From contig OZ020303.1 of assembly GCA_963971305.1 (NCBI GenBank), forward strand, positions 60,078,867-60,142,866: 64,000 nt of DNA. The letters are read 5' to 3'. The stretch is from Arcuatula senhousia. Lineage: Eukaryota > Mollusca > Bivalvia > Mytilida > Mytilidae. Within the stretch, counting starts at the first letter, position 1; every line of letters begins with the position of its first letter. The position numbers and the translations under genes were made by a program. The notes beneath the pieces are model-generated. The model ran no database searches, was not told the origin of the DNA, and saw only the letters and a list, made by a program, of their open reading frames with translations. Shown here one piece after another: positions 46,330-58,780 of the stretch.

Positions 46330-47284
46330 GTTTTTTTTTTGTTCTTAACGTCTGTGACGTTAGACTTAATTGTCGCGCATGTCTAGATAAAATAATTTTT
46401 TAAGCAAATTCAGAATTTTAATAGTTTCGAGAATATAAAGCTTAGTATAACATTTCTATTGCAATTTATGCAAGGATTAGATGTGTGTTTAATGACCCCA
46501 AACTATAGTTTCTTTTTAACCTCTCTAGCACCAAAGCATGGAATAGGAGTTAAAAAAAAGTTTGCTTGAAAATCCAATTTTAAGGTCATGCCGATGTGAA
46601 AGTTCACGAAATTCTGTTAAAGCGTTTCAAAAGATATACATGTATTCCTGAAACCAATTATAGTTTCACTGAACCGCTTACGGACAAACCAAAGCTGAAT
46701 CAAATAGGCATTCTCTTTTAACACAAAGGATAAATACAAATCATTTTATAAACAGATTTCAAGAACATGCTTCAAAGTTATTTTGATAAGTAATTCTTGT
46801 CTCCCCACAAAAACAGCCAAGGATCAATTTAGACAGCACATGCAGGCCTCAAAGCTTCTTTGAAACCTCTTTCATTTTAAATAATCGAATGCCTCTTTAG
46901 TATCGATTGCTATTTGACAGATTATTTGAATACAGATGTCTTTTCATGCAATTAGATACCACTGTCCGAACGCCACCTTGACACGAAAGATAAAACGGTT
47001 TAAAAATTTTAATCGTTTAAACTTATCATTATTTTTACTCGATCATGATTATTGAGGAAATACATTTTCACTTGAATGGTAATCCTTAAGTTTCTCCAGT
47101 GAGCAGTACACGATTAAGGCTTGTGAAGCCACCTATTGAATCAAGCTCGAAGTGTATCTCTCCTTTGCTTATATACAAAGAACAACAATTTTCTTTCTAC
47201 GAAGTCACTAAACATTCTTTCTTTGGACTACCATCTAAAATTTTGCAAAGGTCTTCGTGATTCTCGAACTGCCGACACCTTGTT
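46330..47284. other. HSP70 3' flank / intergenic
   Basis: AT-rich. Holds the HSP70 3' UTR at the right end and the STMND1-like promoter at the left. None of the three frames beyond the HSP70 stop continues the lost C-terminal lid in recognisable form. No repeat family was recognised. Confidence 0.45.
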
Positions 47285-48865
47285 TCAGTACTTTTTGGCT
47301 TCGGATAACAACCGATCTTTTTCCGCCGTACAAAGTCTCCCTCTATCGTCGCTGGTGGTTATTTTCTTGCCTTCCCCAGACGTTATGTCTTGCGCATCGA
47401 CATTCAACAATCCATTAGCATCAATATCAAATGTTACCTCTATCCGAGGAACACCACGAGGTGCGGGTGGAAATTCAGTAAATTCAAATGTTCCGAGAAG
47501 ATTGTTGTCCTTGGTCAAAATTCGTTCGCCTTCAAACACTTGCAGACTGACTAAGGGTTGATTATCAGAGAATGTTGTAAAGGTCCGTGTAATTTTGGTC
47601 GGGATTTTAGTGTTTCTTTCAATCATTTGCATCATCATCCCACCAGCTGATTCGATGCCTAGAGAATGTGGACAAACATCAGCTATCATTACGTCTTTGA
47701 CAGTGCTAAACATATCACTAGACAAAATGGCGGCTTGTATAGCAGCACCAAGTGCGACAGCTTCGTCTGGATTAAAAGATGTGTTAAGTTCCTTTCTTTC
47801 CATAAATTCTGATATTATTTCTTTAATTTTTGGAATTCTCGTTAAGCCACCAACCAAAACAATGTCGTCTATTTTGCTTTTATCAAGTTTGGCACCCCGG
47901 AGGGCTTTTTCAACTGGTTTAAGAATGGAACAAAACAAATCTTCACATAGGTCTTCGAATTCAGTTCTAGTTATTTCGCCGTAGAAGTCAATGCCTTCAT
48001 ACAGGGAGCCTATTTCAATCCTAGCCTCTGTGCTACTTGACAATGTTCTTTTAGCTTTCTCACATGAGGTTTTTAGTCGAGTCATAGAATGGTAACTTTT
48101 AGAAATGTCTTTATTATACTTCATCTTGAACTGTTCTTTGAAGTGATTAACAATTCTGATGTCGAAATCTCTGCCTCCAAAATGGCCGTCCCCAGCAGTT
48201 GATAAAACTTCAAATCTAGACCCCTTAGTAACTGATAGAATAGAAACATCACAAGTTCCCCCGCCAATGTCAAATATCATTAGTTTGCGTTCTTCCGACA
48301 AATTCTCTAGTCCGTATGCTAACGCAGCAGCTGTAGGTTCGTTTATGATTCTTGATACGTTGAGTCCTGCAATGGCTCCCGCATGCTTGGTAGCTAATCT
48401 CTGGGAATTATTAAAACACGCAGGAACACTGATGACCGCATCCTCGACCTTAAAACCAAGATAGGCTTCAGCTATTTCCTTCATTTTACTAAGAACCATT
48501 GCGGTAATCTCTTCAGGGGTGAAAGTTTTCATTTCTCCGTTGTATTCAACTTCAACCCCACTTTTTCCATCATTGCTTATTACATTGAATGGCCATTGTT
48601 TTATATCACTCTGAACGGTGGTGTCACTGAAGTTTCTCCCGATGAGTCGCTTAGTATCAAAAATAGTGTTCTGAGGATTTTGATCGATTAGATTTTTAGC
48701 AGCATACCCGACAAGTATTTGAGTGTTTGCGAAGACGACGCAACTTGGCGTTGCTCTGTTTCCGTGGTTGTCGGGGATGACCTCCACCTTGCCGTTCTTG
48801 AAAACCCCTACACGGGAGTAGGTAGTACCAAGGTCAATGCCTATGGTCCTGACCTTGCTTGCCAT
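47285..48865 (-). CDS. Cytosolic-type HSP70, C-terminally truncated (526 aa)
   Basis: Uninterrupted CDS starting [20 protein letters not shown]. The three HSP70 signatures are present: IDLGTTYS at residues 10-17, [14 protein letters not shown] around 200, and [15 protein letters not shown] around 340. [11 protein letters not shown] and the phosphate-loop residues are intact. The beta-sandwich substrate-binding domain follows ([30 protein letters not shown]), and the protein stops at LLSEAKKY. Typical cytosolic HSP70s are ~640 aa, so the alpha-helical lid and the terminal EEVD co-chaperone motif are absent. The ATPase and peptide-binding core should be functional in principle; coupling to HOP/CHIP through EEVD would be lost. 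Substitutions such as HSLGIES for the usual LSLGIET mark it as divergent. The ATG at 48863-48865 is chosen although the frame stays open upstream: an intron acceptor at 48883 separates it from a distant UTR exon. It is divergent with the PHF24-like gene. Confidence 0.93.
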   Translation of the reverse strand: MASKVRTIGIDLGTTYSRVGVFKNGKVEVIPDNHGNRATPSCVVFANTQILVGYAAKNLIDQNPQNTIFDTKRLIGRNFSDTTVQSDIKQWPFNVISNDGKSGVEVEYNGEMKTFTPEEITAMVLSKMKEIAEAYLGFKVEDAVISVPACFNNSQRLATKHAGAIAGLNVSRIINEPTAAALAYGLENLSEERKLMIFDIGGGTCDVSILSVTKGSRFEVLSTAGDGHFGGRDFDIRIVNHFKEQFKMKYNKDISKSYHSMTRLKTSCEKAKRTLSSSTEARIEIGSLYEGIDFYGEITRTEFEDLCEDLFCSILKPVEKALRGAKLDKSKIDDIVLVGGLTRIPKIKEIISEFMERKELNTSFNPDEAVALGAAIQAAILSSDMFSTVKDVMIADVCPHSLGIESAGGMMMQMIERNTKIPTKITRTFTTFSDNQPLVSLQVFEGERILTKDNNLLGTFEFTEFPPAPRGVPRIEVTFDIDANGLLNVDAQDITSGEGKKITTSDDRGRLCTAEKDRLLSEAKKY

Positions 48866-50000
48866 TTCTGCAGATTCTGTTTCTGTAAAATAATAATCAT
48901 TTTTATTTTTTAGGTTGAAGAAGTATTTCGATGCATGATCAAAATCATACTTGAAGAAAAGAAAACAACATGGACATGTCCCCTTTATTTTGGCAAATTT
49001 CGTAAGAATAATTGTGCTACACTCATAAAAAATGTGGCATAACATGAAAAGAAACCTATCCATGAAGATGCATTGCATGAGACCTATTCATAATGAGCGC
49101 CAATTTGATCTATGTTACCGGAAAGAGCATTGCTTCTGCATGGGGGTTTTGCTTTCAAAATCGACATCAAGTCCTCTTTTTCAGATACACGAAAATGTAC
49201 CGTTATCATAATATGTGACTTTTATTTTATTTTAACATGTTTAAGTTTAAAAAAGCAATTTGATGAATAATTCAAGCTGCCAGCTTGATCATTTAGAAAA
49301 AAATGCTGTACATAGTCTAAACTCAGTTGAACCACTGATTGGAACTCATGCAGGAAAGTGGATTCGTTAACCGCACCAATCCAAGTTATGCATGATGAAT
49401 TGATGATGCGCTATAGCAGCCATATAAGTCATGTGGGTGGAGGTGTCCTCAATTCTTTATTCTTACAATTTTTTGCCCTTTAAATTCTCTAATTTTGTAA
49501 CGTTTTGACCACTTTCTCATATTTTTTATTTTGGTCATTATTCTTCAAGTGGTAATTTTTCGGCCAATATTCTCTATAATTCTTTTAAGCCCATACACGG
49601 TACATAGAACGGTTACTTGGTTATGCTGTATAATGCATATCTTGAGGTTTAACCTTTAAAAAAGCAAAAATATTGGAAGGCCAAAAATAAAACAGAAGTG
49701 TCAAAAGAAATGTACTCGTACTTAAAACGTACTGAAAAGGATGCCAATGCATTCTTCTTGTTTATGAGGAAATAGAAATATTGATTTGATTTTTAAATGC
49801 GTATGCCGTCAACTCGTTACAAGGACTGGTAGAATGAAGGTCTCAACAAAACTACCTATCTGGAATTTCTGGAATAATTTTACGCAGATAGCTAGAAGCT
49901 ACGTTGTAGCAGAAGTTACTTACCTGTCAAAAAACTTCTGAGGATTTTGTCTTTCAAAGATTTCTTCCTTTAGAATTTAGAAATATCCTATAGCAACGCG
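48866..50000 (-). other. HSP70 5' UTR with intron (48883-49923)
   Basis: Minus-strand acceptor TTATTTTACAG ends at 48883, 18 bases before the ATG, and a strong donor GACAG/GTAAGT lies at 49923. This predicts a noncoding first exon from 49924 to roughly 50000. A 5' UTR intron with an uninterrupted CDS is common in constitutive or mollusc HSP70 genes. No perfect heat-shock element (alternating GAA/TTC pentamers) was found upstream, only poorly spaced half-sites. Confidence 0.6.
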
Positions 50001-50487
50001 ACAGATCTACAAAACGATCTTTAAATATCCCACAAATTAAATATTAACATTCTTTGGAATTTTAAATTTATTTTTAGTAACAATTTTGTACGGATACATT
50101 ATTTGTATATATGAGCCGAAAGAGACCGAATAGACGTAAAAACGAGGGACTTATGGACTTCCATATCAGAGTTTCTAGAGCTTGACAGGGCCCTTGTATG
50201 AAGTTACTCACTCGTGCGTACACAAATGTTGCCCGTGTGCACTGTTCGCCTCGTCTGGCCAACTCTGAAACTAGCAACTATATAAGTCTTTATTTCATTT
50301 TATTTTTTGCTTCAGAAGCAGCTGATAGAGATACCCTCTGCAAATAAATATTATCCTGAAAAATTGGTTTTTGACATTTGTGTTAAAACAGACATATGGG
50401 GATTTCAGTATTAGGATTAAAAGGATGCAGTTTCTTTAATTTAGCATAATTTCTAGAAATAATATATAGAACGATTATAGAAGAAAT

Positions 50488-50690
50488 GAGATGTGGAATA
50501 AGTGTACGCGACACAACCTACAATATAAATGTGAATTAAAAAAATCCACAATCATTGGAAAACAGCCAGCAGCCTTTAATGTGACCAGCGGTCGCTACTC
50601 GCTGTTTTTTTCAATTGGCTCCTGGATTGAAAATACACTACATATGATTCAAGCCCAATCCTAAAGTGCAATGAAAGGCCCTCTTCTTGA
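50488..50690 (+). repeat. Interspersed repeat family D, copy 4
   Basis: GAGATGTGGAATAAGTGTACG, GGAAAACAGCCAGCAGCC, 'gtgaccagcggtcgctactcgc' and 'aagcccaatcct'. Confidence 0.75.
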
Positions 50691-50739
50691 CAAAAAACAT
50701 GTTGGTTTGTTTTCGTAATACTATAACTATAACGCCACT

Positions 50740-51125
50740 CATAAGAAAGGGTGCTATATTACAATCACCTTGTTCGTCCGTCCGTCTGTCCGTCCTGTTC
50801 AATTTCTTTGCTTCTACAGGATGGATTGGTTCAAATTTGGTACACAGCTTCAGCATGATGAGTTATAGCCTGCCTCTCATTTCCAGGTCAGTCCATCATC
50901 AACTTCCTGTTTTCCGAGCCGACTTAGACTTTTTTATGGGTCAAAAATAGACAATTTTTCGTAACAGATTTCTCGGCTTCTACAGAAGAGATTGATTTCA
51001 AATTTGGTATACAGCTTTAGCATGATGCGTTGTACTGTACCTCCCCTTTTCAGGTCAGTTGGTCATCAACTTCCGGTTTTCTGAATGGTCGAGTGGGTGT
51101 ATGCTTAGCACGACTTAGTGCAACC
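50740..51125. repeat. Two-monomer repeat element, inverse orientation of 18826-19235
   Basis: Inverse copy: 'ccactcataagaaagggtgctatat', two units with 'ggttcaaatttggtacacagctt.agcatgatg' and 'atcatcaacttcc.gttttc', ending GCTTAGCACGACTTAGTGCAACC. It lies 570 bp upstream of the PHF24-like start codon. Confidence 0.7.
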
Positions 51126-51693
51126 CCTTGTTTTGGACTGAAAAGCACTTTTAATTCTCTTTTGCTGTTCAAAGGTTACACTTCTCTTATATTAAAAAAA
51201 GATTGCTTAATTCGGCTCAATGATTAAAAACGTGCTCTAGCTTGTATATTTTGTTTGATTCTTTCCTGAAGTGCAAACATTGGATTAATTTGTTTATTTA
51301 TTATAAATGTTTGCGTCAAACCTTTTTTGACACGTCCAACAACACCAAGCAATTATGGGCTTAAGAATAGATTTTAAAAGCGACCAATAAAAATGTGTTA
51401 ATAACTGTGTAAAATACATATTTATTAATTTGCACCGTCATAAATACTAATAAGTATGGTCAAAGTCAAACATTTAATCTGATACTTTAATACATCACTT
51501 ACGCATGTTGTTCTAAACTTAAGAAATTCTTAAGCGACTTTTTCAGTTTTGGTAACATTTTCTAATTATAAGCTTTAAATCTTTAATCCGGTTAACTACT
51601 TCCATACTTGTAAAAATCATATAACCTTTTCATATCTACTCCAAATTTAACACCGTCGGAATAAAAAGCGGTCGTGACATTGTTCAATACACT
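51126..51693. other. PHF24-like upstream region
   Basis: Presumed promoter and 5' UTR; AT-rich, no recognisable core promoter element. Confidence 0.4.
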
Positions 51694-54600
51694 ATGGAGA
51701 AGCCAAGTTTGTGGCGAGCCTTCATCCCAAAAGCTAGAATAATTGGAGGATTTGCTAAACATATAAAAGATCACGAAAAAGTTCGGACCGAACTATTGAA
51801 ATTCGTCGAACAAATGGTTCAAGATTTTAAAAATGAAGAAGAAGAAAAAGTTAGTGATGAACACTATCGGTTTCGTGTAAGAAAATTTTCTGTACAGAAG
51901 CCAACCAAAGCAAGGTACACAGATAAAGATATAGAATACACGGTGAGTTAATGATACAGTCATAGAAAACTCAATCCGTTAGATTGGGATATAAATGAAC
52001 AATGAGTTAACTAACGATGTCAGAGGCATGTACAACACATCTTATTAATGCGAATTTTCAAGATAAATTTCAACATGATTGATAAACCTTTAAAAAAACG
52101 AAAGACAATTTCAGTCGGTAAGGTCATTCTAAAATGTTCAATGAAAAGGGAAAAAAACGACGAATAAGATAATTTTAAAGATTGCTAATGGAAAATAAAG
52201 TTTGTTTTTATTATGACATTTTATATATATTTATTTATTTAGTTTTCAAAGGAAGGTTATGACGAATTCTGTTTTGAATGTAGAAAACAGTTTGCCCCGT
52301 TTTCGAAGGACGTGTTTCCTTGTCGGACGTGTACCAGAGCTTTCCATAAATCGTGTGTTAATAATTTAAAAGATTCCAAATGTTCCCAAAACGACAAAGA
52401 TTGCATGGTTAGAGCACATGAAAACACAGGATGGAGTTGTCATTACTGCGTAGGTATCCTAACAACTAAAAAAATATATACATTCAATTCCATGAATTTA
52501 TTTCTTTTTTTGGATATGTTGCTCATTTTGTCCGTTAATAAATTTTTTTGTCTTAATGCAGCCTTTTTTTATATATAAACATAAAAGGAGAACGCAGATA
52601 GATATACGAACTTTTGTCATTTTTAATATACGAATGTAAGATTGGTTACAGAATTATTTACAGTTTCCTCAGTAACACTTTATAATTGTATGAGATATTT
52701 TTTATGTGTTATTTAGTATAATCCATGACAAATGCATTCATGCATACATACATTTTTTTTAGTTTTTAAGCTTTAAATTTTCATTTCAGTCGGATCTCTC
52801 CCTTCTGCTCACAGACAAAGAAATCTCAAAAGTTGTAGACACGTTTGACGCAATGGATACAAACAACGGTAAAATAGCTAACTTAATTTCATATAGTTGT
52901 GTTGTTTGTGATTTTGTTGGGGCCTGCAATGTTGGAATAACGCAAAGAGTCATCTGCATACTGAACAACAGGAATAAATTCTACGTTACACCTAACGTTC
53001 ATAATACATAGTTTCTTCAAAAGGTGAAATATTGAATTTAATCAATTTCCATATTATTAATTTCAAACCAAATCATATCTATTCAGCACATATATGCCCA
53101 GTGAAGGGCCAATGACTACAAACAAAACAGTGGGGAAAAAAATCACACATATTGGAATTATATGTACAAATGAAACTTAAGTGTTCCTGTCCTCGGTGCC
53201 ATTGCTTGTTTTAAAAAGGATCCACTTGCTGGTTATTTATATTTTTGGGGTTTATTATTATATTTAGCTCATTTTTTGTAAAGGCGGACCAATATCATAC
53301 ATGTTAAAGCTATGGTTTTTTTTTTTCATAGACGGGTTCATTTCTGAAGAAGAGTACACCAACTTCAAGTTGCAAAATCTACATCTAGGAATGACAGATT
53401 CTGGGAAAGAACAAATAACTTTACAGTTTAAGAAACTAGACACCGACAAAGATGGAATGATCAAGTATAATCAATTTGCAGGAAACGAAGCTAAGATACA
53501 ATTAGCCAAAAGATCCACGGTAAGATTTCCTTAATATATTTTTAGCTCTAAAAGTAAACGAAACGAACATTCAAATACATGTATAAACAACGAGAAAATC
53601 ATTCATTTTAGTCAAGTCAAGTAAACTTTATTTCAAGTCGGTACATTTTAAGAATAAAACATAACCTCTATTGAGCTTTTAAAACCGCCGTACATACATG
53701 ACATACATATAATAGACAAAGCATGCACATATACAGACATATACAAACATAAACATATTAAGCATGCAGAACAAGTACATATACAGAAGCACAAATGACA
53801 GTATATAAAAAGGTTTTCTATAAACCAAAACATATAGCACTAAAACTAAGCAAGTTGATAAAAAATTTAGCATACAGATACGTTGAAAACTTGAGCCATT
53901 AAAATAAGCACAAATAAAGTAACTTGAAAAAAAATCACACTCTGAGTATGTATCTCCAGACATGGTGGAATAAATGATTAAATAAAATAATTCATTATTT
54001 TCCTCTCATTTACAATAGGATGACTTGCTTGATGTACTGAGCGAAAAAGAAGTGGTCCATGCCAAAGCTTTCTTTTCACGATTAGACGATGACAACGACG
54101 GGTTTATCACATTTACAGATTCGATGATAGCTTACAAGAGCTGGTACAGAAGATTCGATGACTCCAAAGATGGGTTCGTATTCAGTATAGCAGATTTTTG
54201 TGAGATTTGATCTTGGTGGCCTTGTGGGTTAGGTAATATCGGTATTGCTTATTCTGTCTGTTAAGGAAGTACAAATCCCTCGTAGTAATTATTAACTAAA
54301 CTGTCTCGGGCAGGCTTTTTATTTTCCTTACTTTAAATTTTATTTATTTATCCTGGATTGGAAACAAGCTTAATGCTTTTGTGAATCCGTCTCCAATTTG
54401 CAGTCGGCGAGTGTGGCCTATATATGTAGCGGTCCCCATTTTCGTCCCTTCTGAAGAAAAAGCATTGTCCCTTGAGGCCATGCTCGCAAATGGTGTCAAG
54501 AGAAAGTTGAAAAATTGTTTAATGACATTTTCATCACTGACGAGGATCGAACCACTAACCTTGTTTTTGGTAGCCGGACGTGTAACCACTACACTGAAGG

Positions 54601-56385
54601 CTCTCTTAGGTTTTTTTTTTATCTTGGAATGATTTAATCAATACCAAATTCCAAGAAAAGGTTAATGCTAACCCTTCTTTAGATTTAGAATGGTGTCCTT
54701 TAAAATTTACTTGCATTTGCTTCATCTTTCTGTCTATCATTTTAGGCGAGATACTAAAAGTCTTCATCACCATGCCGATGTTGCAGCAAAAATTATCATG
54801 GACCACGACAAAACACATACAGGGTAAGTATGTTAGCCTTAGATCATCTTGTCATAATGCATATACAGAGTCTGATAGATTACCTACTACAAATTACAAA
54901 AAAAAACAAAGCTGGTATGAAAACGGTTAATTTTGTTTTGTTTTATGCAAAGCATATGTATCTTAAGTAGATACCTCAACAGCATTAAATTATCAACGAA
55001 GTTAATACACGATACTATAGACCTCGTAAAATGATATTTACTGAGGACGAAGTTCGATATCAATATCATTTTATGGGTAAAATCTATAATGAAAAAAATC
55101 GATTTCTCCACACTTTACACTTATATTCCACATGAACAACGCAAATCACGTTTGGCACAGCCAATTAAACGCAGCTTTTTGAAAAACATTGGAAAACGCA
55201 GGTACAAATATCTAGTAGTTGGTTATACTAAGACTTACTTTGTCATCAATGAGTCTAAGAGAATGAGCAAATTTACAAAAAATCAAATAATTGACATGCT
55301 CAACTTTCTTATAGACAACATATTTGTTCAGTTTTGTGGACGTTATTTCAGCAAACAATAGAGATTCCATTGGGCACCAATTGTGCACCTTTGCTTGCTG
55401 ATTTTTTTCTTCATTCATGTGTAGCAGACCTCATACAATCTCTTATAGACAAAAAAGATCGTAGACTAGCTTTCTCTTTTAACCTCACTTTCCGTTATAT
55501 TGATGATGTCCTTTCACTGAAGTGACTTTCTACATCTCATATATCCTCAGGAACTTGAGATAAAGGAGGCAACTGATTCGGCTTCATACTTAGATCTACG
55601 TCTCGATAAAGACTCACATGGAAAACTTTCAACAAAGCTCTATGACAAACGTGATGACTTCAACCTTCCTATAGTCAACTTACCCTTCTGTGTAGAAACA
55701 TTCCGTCCGCTCCAGCTTATTGAGTTTAAGTATCACAATTAATTCGTTACTCCAGAACTTGTAGGAATCTTCCTCGATTTCCTTGCTTTACAAAAATTGC
55801 TAACACGGGGTTATGTTGCTCCTCAGTTGCTGTCTACACTCGAGAAATTTTACAGAAGACATCATGAGCTCATAGAGAAATATGATATTTCTATCTCTCA
55901 GATGAGTGCAGATGTTGGTTTTTCATAGGGTTTTGTTTGTCTTCCTTTACCGGATTTGACAGACTAAATTTGAAATTGGCAGCGCGACGGGTGCGCTTTA
56001 GCAAGCAAGAACTGCTTACTCTTCCGGAGCACCTGAGTTCACTCTCGTTACGAATTGAGTTCGCGTTGATAATTTCTGTTCGGTAGACTTTGCTTCTTTT
56101 GTTATATTTCATATTAATTCAATATGACTAAGTTTAGACTACGTTCAACAAAAAATTATGACAGAATAGTGCCAAAGTGACGCACGACTGTCGCTTTGAA
56201 TATGTTGGAGGCGACATAAAAAGAGAAAACAAAAATGAAAGAACCACAAAAACTTGAATCCAAGATCGCTGTTAAGAATATGTAAAATGGCATATGGTTT
56301 TTTTCTTTTTTGCAGGTTAGTAAATTGGGAAGAGTTCATAGCAGGACAAGCCTTGTACATCATCTGTGCCAGACCTAATGTTTGA
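51694..56385 (+). CDS. PHF24: PHF24/GINIP-like PHD finger plus EF-hand protein, 341 aa
   Basis: Seven exons in phase: 51694-51942, 52243-52449, 52790-52868, 53332-53519, 54019-54173, 54746-54823 and 56316-56385 (TGA). The N-terminal ~83 residues are charged and helical. A complete PHD finger follows: C93, C96, C110, C113, H118, C121, C149 and C152, with FPCRTCTRAFHKSC and ENTGWSCHYC closely matching human PHF24. EF-hand loops are at 175-186 (DTNNDGFISEEE, all ligands present), 215-226 (DTDKDGMIKYNQ, position 12 is Gln) and 264-275 (DDDNDGFITFTD). The C-terminal VNWEEFIAGQALYIICARPN matches the human C-terminus. Vertebrate PHF24 (KIAA1045, GINIP) binds Galpha-i and tunes GABA-B signalling in neurons. 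The human protein is about 400 aa, with degenerate EF hands; here three loops look able to bind calcium. The exon 5 donor (GG/GTTCGT) is the weakest junction but keeps the frame. Confidence 0.92.
53600..53960 (-). repeat. Possible LINE/SINE 3' fragment with short tandem tail
   Basis: On the minus strand it ends TTTACTTGACTTGAC, a short pentamer tail like those of RTE-type elements. The remainder is low-complexity CATA-rich sequence without motifs. In PHF24-like intron 4. Confidence 0.35.
54335..54607 (-). mobile_element. tRNA-derived SINE
   Basis: On the minus strand the head reads CAGTGTAGTGGTTACACGTC (A-box-like) followed 30 nt later by GTGGTTCGATCCTCG (B box), resembling a tRNA-Val/Glu internal promoter. 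A ~200-bp body follows and it ends in an (ATAA)n tail near 54340. No cloverleaf acceptor stem could be drawn, so it is not a working tRNA gene. In intron 5 of the PHF24-like gene, antisense. Confidence 0.75.
55098..56100 (+). pseudogene. RT retroelement, 5'-truncated, frame-broken copy
   Basis: Begins in the RT domain (DFSTLYTYIPHEQ) and has a frameshift near 55340. It continues with IPLGTNCAPLLADFFLH and FRYIDDVLSL, then stops at 55522. Later segments (KLLTRGYVAPQLL, KFYRRHHELIEKYDISISQM) and the noncoding tail follow. It lies in the last intron of the PHF24-like gene, same strand. Confidence 0.9.
56158..56220. repeat. End fragment of the 39.9-kb Helitron-like family
   Basis: 'gaatagtgccaaagtgacgc' and 'tgtcgctttgaatatgttggaggcgacata' match the 5' end (plus-strand right end) of 39927-41038. 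Confidence 0.6.
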
Positions 56386-56468
56386 ATTTGACATAACAAG
56401 ACTAGAAGCTATATTTCACTGCCTGCTTTATAATGATTTTGTGATATGTATTTTTCTCTGTATTTGAA

Positions 56469-56474
56469 AATAAA
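56469..56474 (+). terminator. Poly(A) signal of the PHF24-like gene
   Basis: AATAAA 84 nt after the TGA at 56383-56385. Confidence 0.65.
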
Positions 56475-56879
56475 CAATTCTTTTAAAATCATGTTCTAAT
56501 ATACCAGCTTGAAACTATGTGGGGTTAATTTTTAGAATTGCATTGTAAGAATACTTTTAGTTTTTGAGCGTTAAAAATACATCATAATTTCACCTTTCCT
56601 TCTGTTATGATTTGAAAATTTGAAAATAATATGTCATAATAACTTTAAATTAGAAACACTGGCTACAAAAAAACAAACCAGCAAATGTAGATTGACATTA
56701 CAAGCAAAAACTTTAAAATAAACATTAGAATACACCCAGCAATGCACTGCTTAATATGGACAAGTAAAAGCATGAACTTTTCAAGATAATTCTGATGTTG
56801 CCACTTAATGTATAGAAATTGGACTTGTGGGCTACGAAACCACAGCTAGAAATAGGTTGAAGATACACGAAATAATAAA

Positions 56880-57125
56880 TTAAGGTAATGACAAATTTAC
56901 TTGGAGGCAAAACAAGTATGAACTTACCGGAATAATTGAAGACCGCAATGGTCCTGACTTGGTATAGGCATTTCAAAAGAAATGGTGGGTTAAACAAGGT
57001 TTTATGGCGCGCCACCCCCTTTCCATAGCGATCGTCACAAAAAACAAAACACGGTTGTGAAGACATTATATCATCTCAGGACAACATCCAGCAAAACACC
57101 AATCAAAACAATCACGAACCATTTC
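56880..57125. repeat. Interspersed repeat copy (family of 35848), longest copy
   Basis: GAAGACCGCAATGGTCCTGA, 'ggcatttcaaaagaaatggtgggttaaa', then a segment (CACGGTTGTGAAGACATT to CATTTCATCCAACA) present in inverse orientation at 58013-58140. Confidence 0.7.
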
Positions 57126-57743
57126 ATCCAACATAATTTTGAATTTATCCACCAGTGGCAGATATCAAATGAATATTTTTTTAGGGATCGTCTAATCACC
57201 TTGGTTAAGATAGCGGTGTTGGATTAAAAAAAATCTGAAAAATGTGTACAAACCCTGGCATATCTAATAAGTTGTGAAATATAGACACCGTGTGCAGGTG
57301 AAGAAGGTATGTTACTTTCCAGGTTATGAAAACTTATAATTTTAAAATCGTTTCTTTTATCGAATATATAAGACACAATATACAGAGATAAGTTCATCAT
57401 GCAATAACATGAATCGAAAATATGATGACTATGCAATCAATAGAGACAACAAAGAAGACTCATCGTACATGACATGACTGCAAGTTTGTGTCTATTAAGA
57501 ATGTTTCTAACAAGTCCAAATGATTGAAAAGATTTTTTTAGGACAATAACAGATTATATTATATTCTACTAATCACTAAACTGAAATAACTATAAGCAAA
57601 TCGTGTTGCTCTTTACGACCCCCCCCCCCCCAATCCTGGAAGAGCTCCTGGTGTCTCATCAAGGCTGTTGTCTTTCCTCCAAAAGTTTTTGCTTACTTAT
57701 GTCAAAAAAGTATATAAAGTATATACATAATCTACTTTTAAAA

Positions 57744-58780
57744 GGGACCGACCATTTAATTTAAAGGGGGCGGCTTGATTTTTCCACACAAAAAAAACCC
57801 TTTCAAGTTCAATAGTCGGTCCCTAAACGTGAAACAACCTTCATAAACTAACGACATACCGCAATAAAAAATACCAACTAGCTGCAGCAAAAGAAATGTT
57901 GATAAGATCAACCACATTTCATCAAATTCAACGTGTATCAAAATCATTCGGTTCCATACACGGCTTTGCTGCTCCCTTCTTATTAACAAATTGACGGTCA
58001 ATTCAAATTGAATTGTTGGATGAAATGGTTCGTGATTGTTTTGATTGGTGTTTTGCTGGATGTTGTCCTGAGATGATCGACCCAAGATCCCTAAAATGTC
58101 TTCACAACCGTGTTTTGTTTTGTGTGACGATCGCAATGGAAAGGGGGGTGGCGCGCCATAAAAAATACCGCAATAAAAAATACCAGCCAGCCAGCCAGCA
58201 ACATTCAATGTAGCTAGTTGTCGCTGATTGTAAACTTCCAATTCAATGGGTTTTTAAAAAAAAAAAGTAGATTATGAAAGACCAATATCAGAGTGTTAAT
58301 AAAAGACCCTTTTCTTGCCCAGAACAATGATCGGAATTCAGACAAAAAGAAAATCAAACTGCGGGGCTTAAGGTTTTTTGTTTTGGCCAGAAATATTTAT
58401 TTTTTTAATGCTACGCCACAGAATTTTTATTTTTTGAAGTCGTTGCGACAAAATATATTTTTCATTATCAGCGTTATTTTATATAGCAGCAATCCTTTTT
58501 CATAATATTTTTTATTCTAACTCTTTGCTGCCAAAATATTTTTTTCATCAAGAATCCTTTTCAAAATATTTTTTAGGAAAAAAACCAAGGCCCCCCCCCC
58601 TTCAAGTTAAATGGTGGTCCCTTAGAGTGGAGCAAGTCTCGTATTGCAATATGACTTACAAAATTTGTTAATAAGAAGGGAGCAGCAAAGCCGTGTATGG
58701 AACCGAATGATTTTGATACACGTTGAATTTGATGAAATGTTGTTGATCTTATCAACATTTCTTTTGCTGCAGCTAGTCAC
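57744..58780. repeat. Large inverted repeat (foldback)
   Basis: 57744-57800 (GGGACCGACCATTTAA...) is the inverse of about 58580-58622. 57895-58000 (GTTGATAAGATCAACCACATTTC... TTATTAACAAATT) is the inverse of about 58655-58765, nearly exact over ~100 bp. The loop holds an inverse copy of part of 56880-57125. Poly-C and (CAGC)n tracts are present. No coding function. Confidence 0.8.

Noticed and set aside
48866..49078. In-frame N-terminal extension of HSP70 (71 codons)
   Set aside because: It crosses a clear splice acceptor, and the Met-Ala-Ser-Lys start matches the usual HSP70 N-terminus.
49858..50080. Heat-shock-element-like GAA/TTC clusters near the HSP70 first exon
   Set aside because: GGAATTTCTGGAA and TTCTTTGGAA have wrong spacing for alternating pentamers, and the first lies in the 5' UTR intron.
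54541..54605. A tRNA gene
   Set aside because: A and B boxes are present but there is no acceptor-stem pairing, and it is fused to a body with an (ATAA)n tail, so it is a SINE head.
57756..58241. 161-codon minus-strand frame
   Set aside because: Entirely inside the foldback repeat; the translation changes with repeat orientation and shows no domain.
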